From positions 1 to 64,000 of the forward strand of contig NZ_CALNVW010000023.1 of the NCBI RefSeq assembly GCF_940670765.1: 64,000 nucleotides of DNA, written 5' to 3'. The translations under genes and the position numbers were made by a program. Positions 63,763-64,000 of this stretch are shown piece after piece; position 1 is the first letter of the stretch, and each line of letters starts with the position of its first letter. Origin of the DNA: Streptomyces sp. A 4/2 (lineage in GTDB: Bacteria > Actinomycetota > Actinomycetes > Streptomycetales > Streptomycetaceae). The notes below the pieces were generated by a model that searched no databases, was not told the DNA's origin, and worked only from the letters and a program-made list of their open reading frames with translations.

Positions 63763-64000
63763 TCAGCTGGTCCGGCCCCGGGCGTCGAACTCCTTCATCC
63801 GGTCGAGCACGCCGTCGGCGGTGGGCGACAGCATCTCGTCGACGATCCGGCCGTCCGCGAGGAAGATCACCCGGTCCGCGTAGGCGGCGGCCACCGGGTC
63901 GTGGGTCACCATGACGACGGTCTGGCCCAGTTCCCGTACGGAGTTGCGCAGGAAGCCCAGCACCTCCGCCCCCGAGCGGGAGTCCAGGTTCCCGGTCGGC
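63763..64000 (-). CDS. ABC transporter ATP-binding protein (C-terminal part, cut by window edge)
   Basis: The last ~78 codons of an ATPase: the D-loop region (PTGNLDSRSGAEVLGFL), the H-loop MVTHDPVAAAYADRVIFLADGRIVDE, and the C-terminus. The gene continues beyond the right edge; Walker A is outside. It is upstream of and transcribed with the permease, 74 bp apart. A LolD/MacB-type ATPase. Confidence 0.88.
   Translation of the reverse strand, partial: PTGNLDSRSGAEVLGFLRNSVRELGQTVVMVTHDPVAAAYADRVIFLADGRIVDEMLSPTADGVLDRMKEFDARGRTS

Overview
The window reads as chromosomal DNA of a Streptomyces. The G+C content is high throughout, and the gene families are typical of the genus: XRE/DUF5753-DUF397 pairs, two resuscitation-promoting factors, and a RepSA-type integrative element. 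The gene order Rpf / enolase / FtsB-like / DUF501 / Ppx / NDH-2 is also typical.

Left part (1-16486): two Rhs-type polymorphic toxin loci. One lies on the minus strand; it has lost its 5' end and carries a ricin-type lectin inside its YD repeats. The other, on the plus strand, is complete: a LamG-domain secreted protein, then a 2320-residue Rhs protein with a Hint (intein-like) protease domain and a C-terminal nuclease-like tip, followed by an overlapping immunity gene.

Middle (16487-34037): an array of integrative elements interleaved with toxin cassettes. The block [Hint tail - toxin - immunity gene - hairpin - integrase 3' end] occurs three times, starting at 15723, 22079 and 32600. Each Hint tail begins with the same 20 bp (the HTYYVLAG codons), in the same reading frame. 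The first block (A) is a decayed element with frameshifted int, intact xis and broken rep. The second (B) is a complete 10.5-kb actinomycete integrative and conjugative element: int, xis, repSA, spdB, tra, two small genes, GntR repressor. The third retains only the last ~70 codons of int. My leading hypothesis is that these elements carry a toxin/immunity pair and recombine at the conserved Hint codons, so that integration or excision changes the tip of the chromosomal Rhs toxin. The two orphan Hint tails have an in-frame stop codon directly before the shared 20 bp. A rival model, in which the elements insert downstream of each immunity gene, is stated in the findings.

Right of the array (34038-45180): ordinary accessory genes of the genus, including regulator pairs, a DUF397 gene split by a 637-bp element with inverted ends and a 3-bp duplication, a secreted metallophosphoesterase, and a regulator/ATPase pair with a palindrome between them.

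Rightmost part (45177-64000): conserved core genes. These are YfhO, GtrA, a SurA-like lipoprotein, MazG, a P450, two Rpf proteins (one behind a c-di-AMP riboswitch), enolase, the FtsB-like protein, DUF501, Ppx/GppA, NDH-2 (with a Rex-like operator upstream), a cyclopropane-fatty-acid-synthase-type methyltransferase, and an ABC exporter cut by the window edge. No tRNA, rRNA or CRISPR array was recognised.
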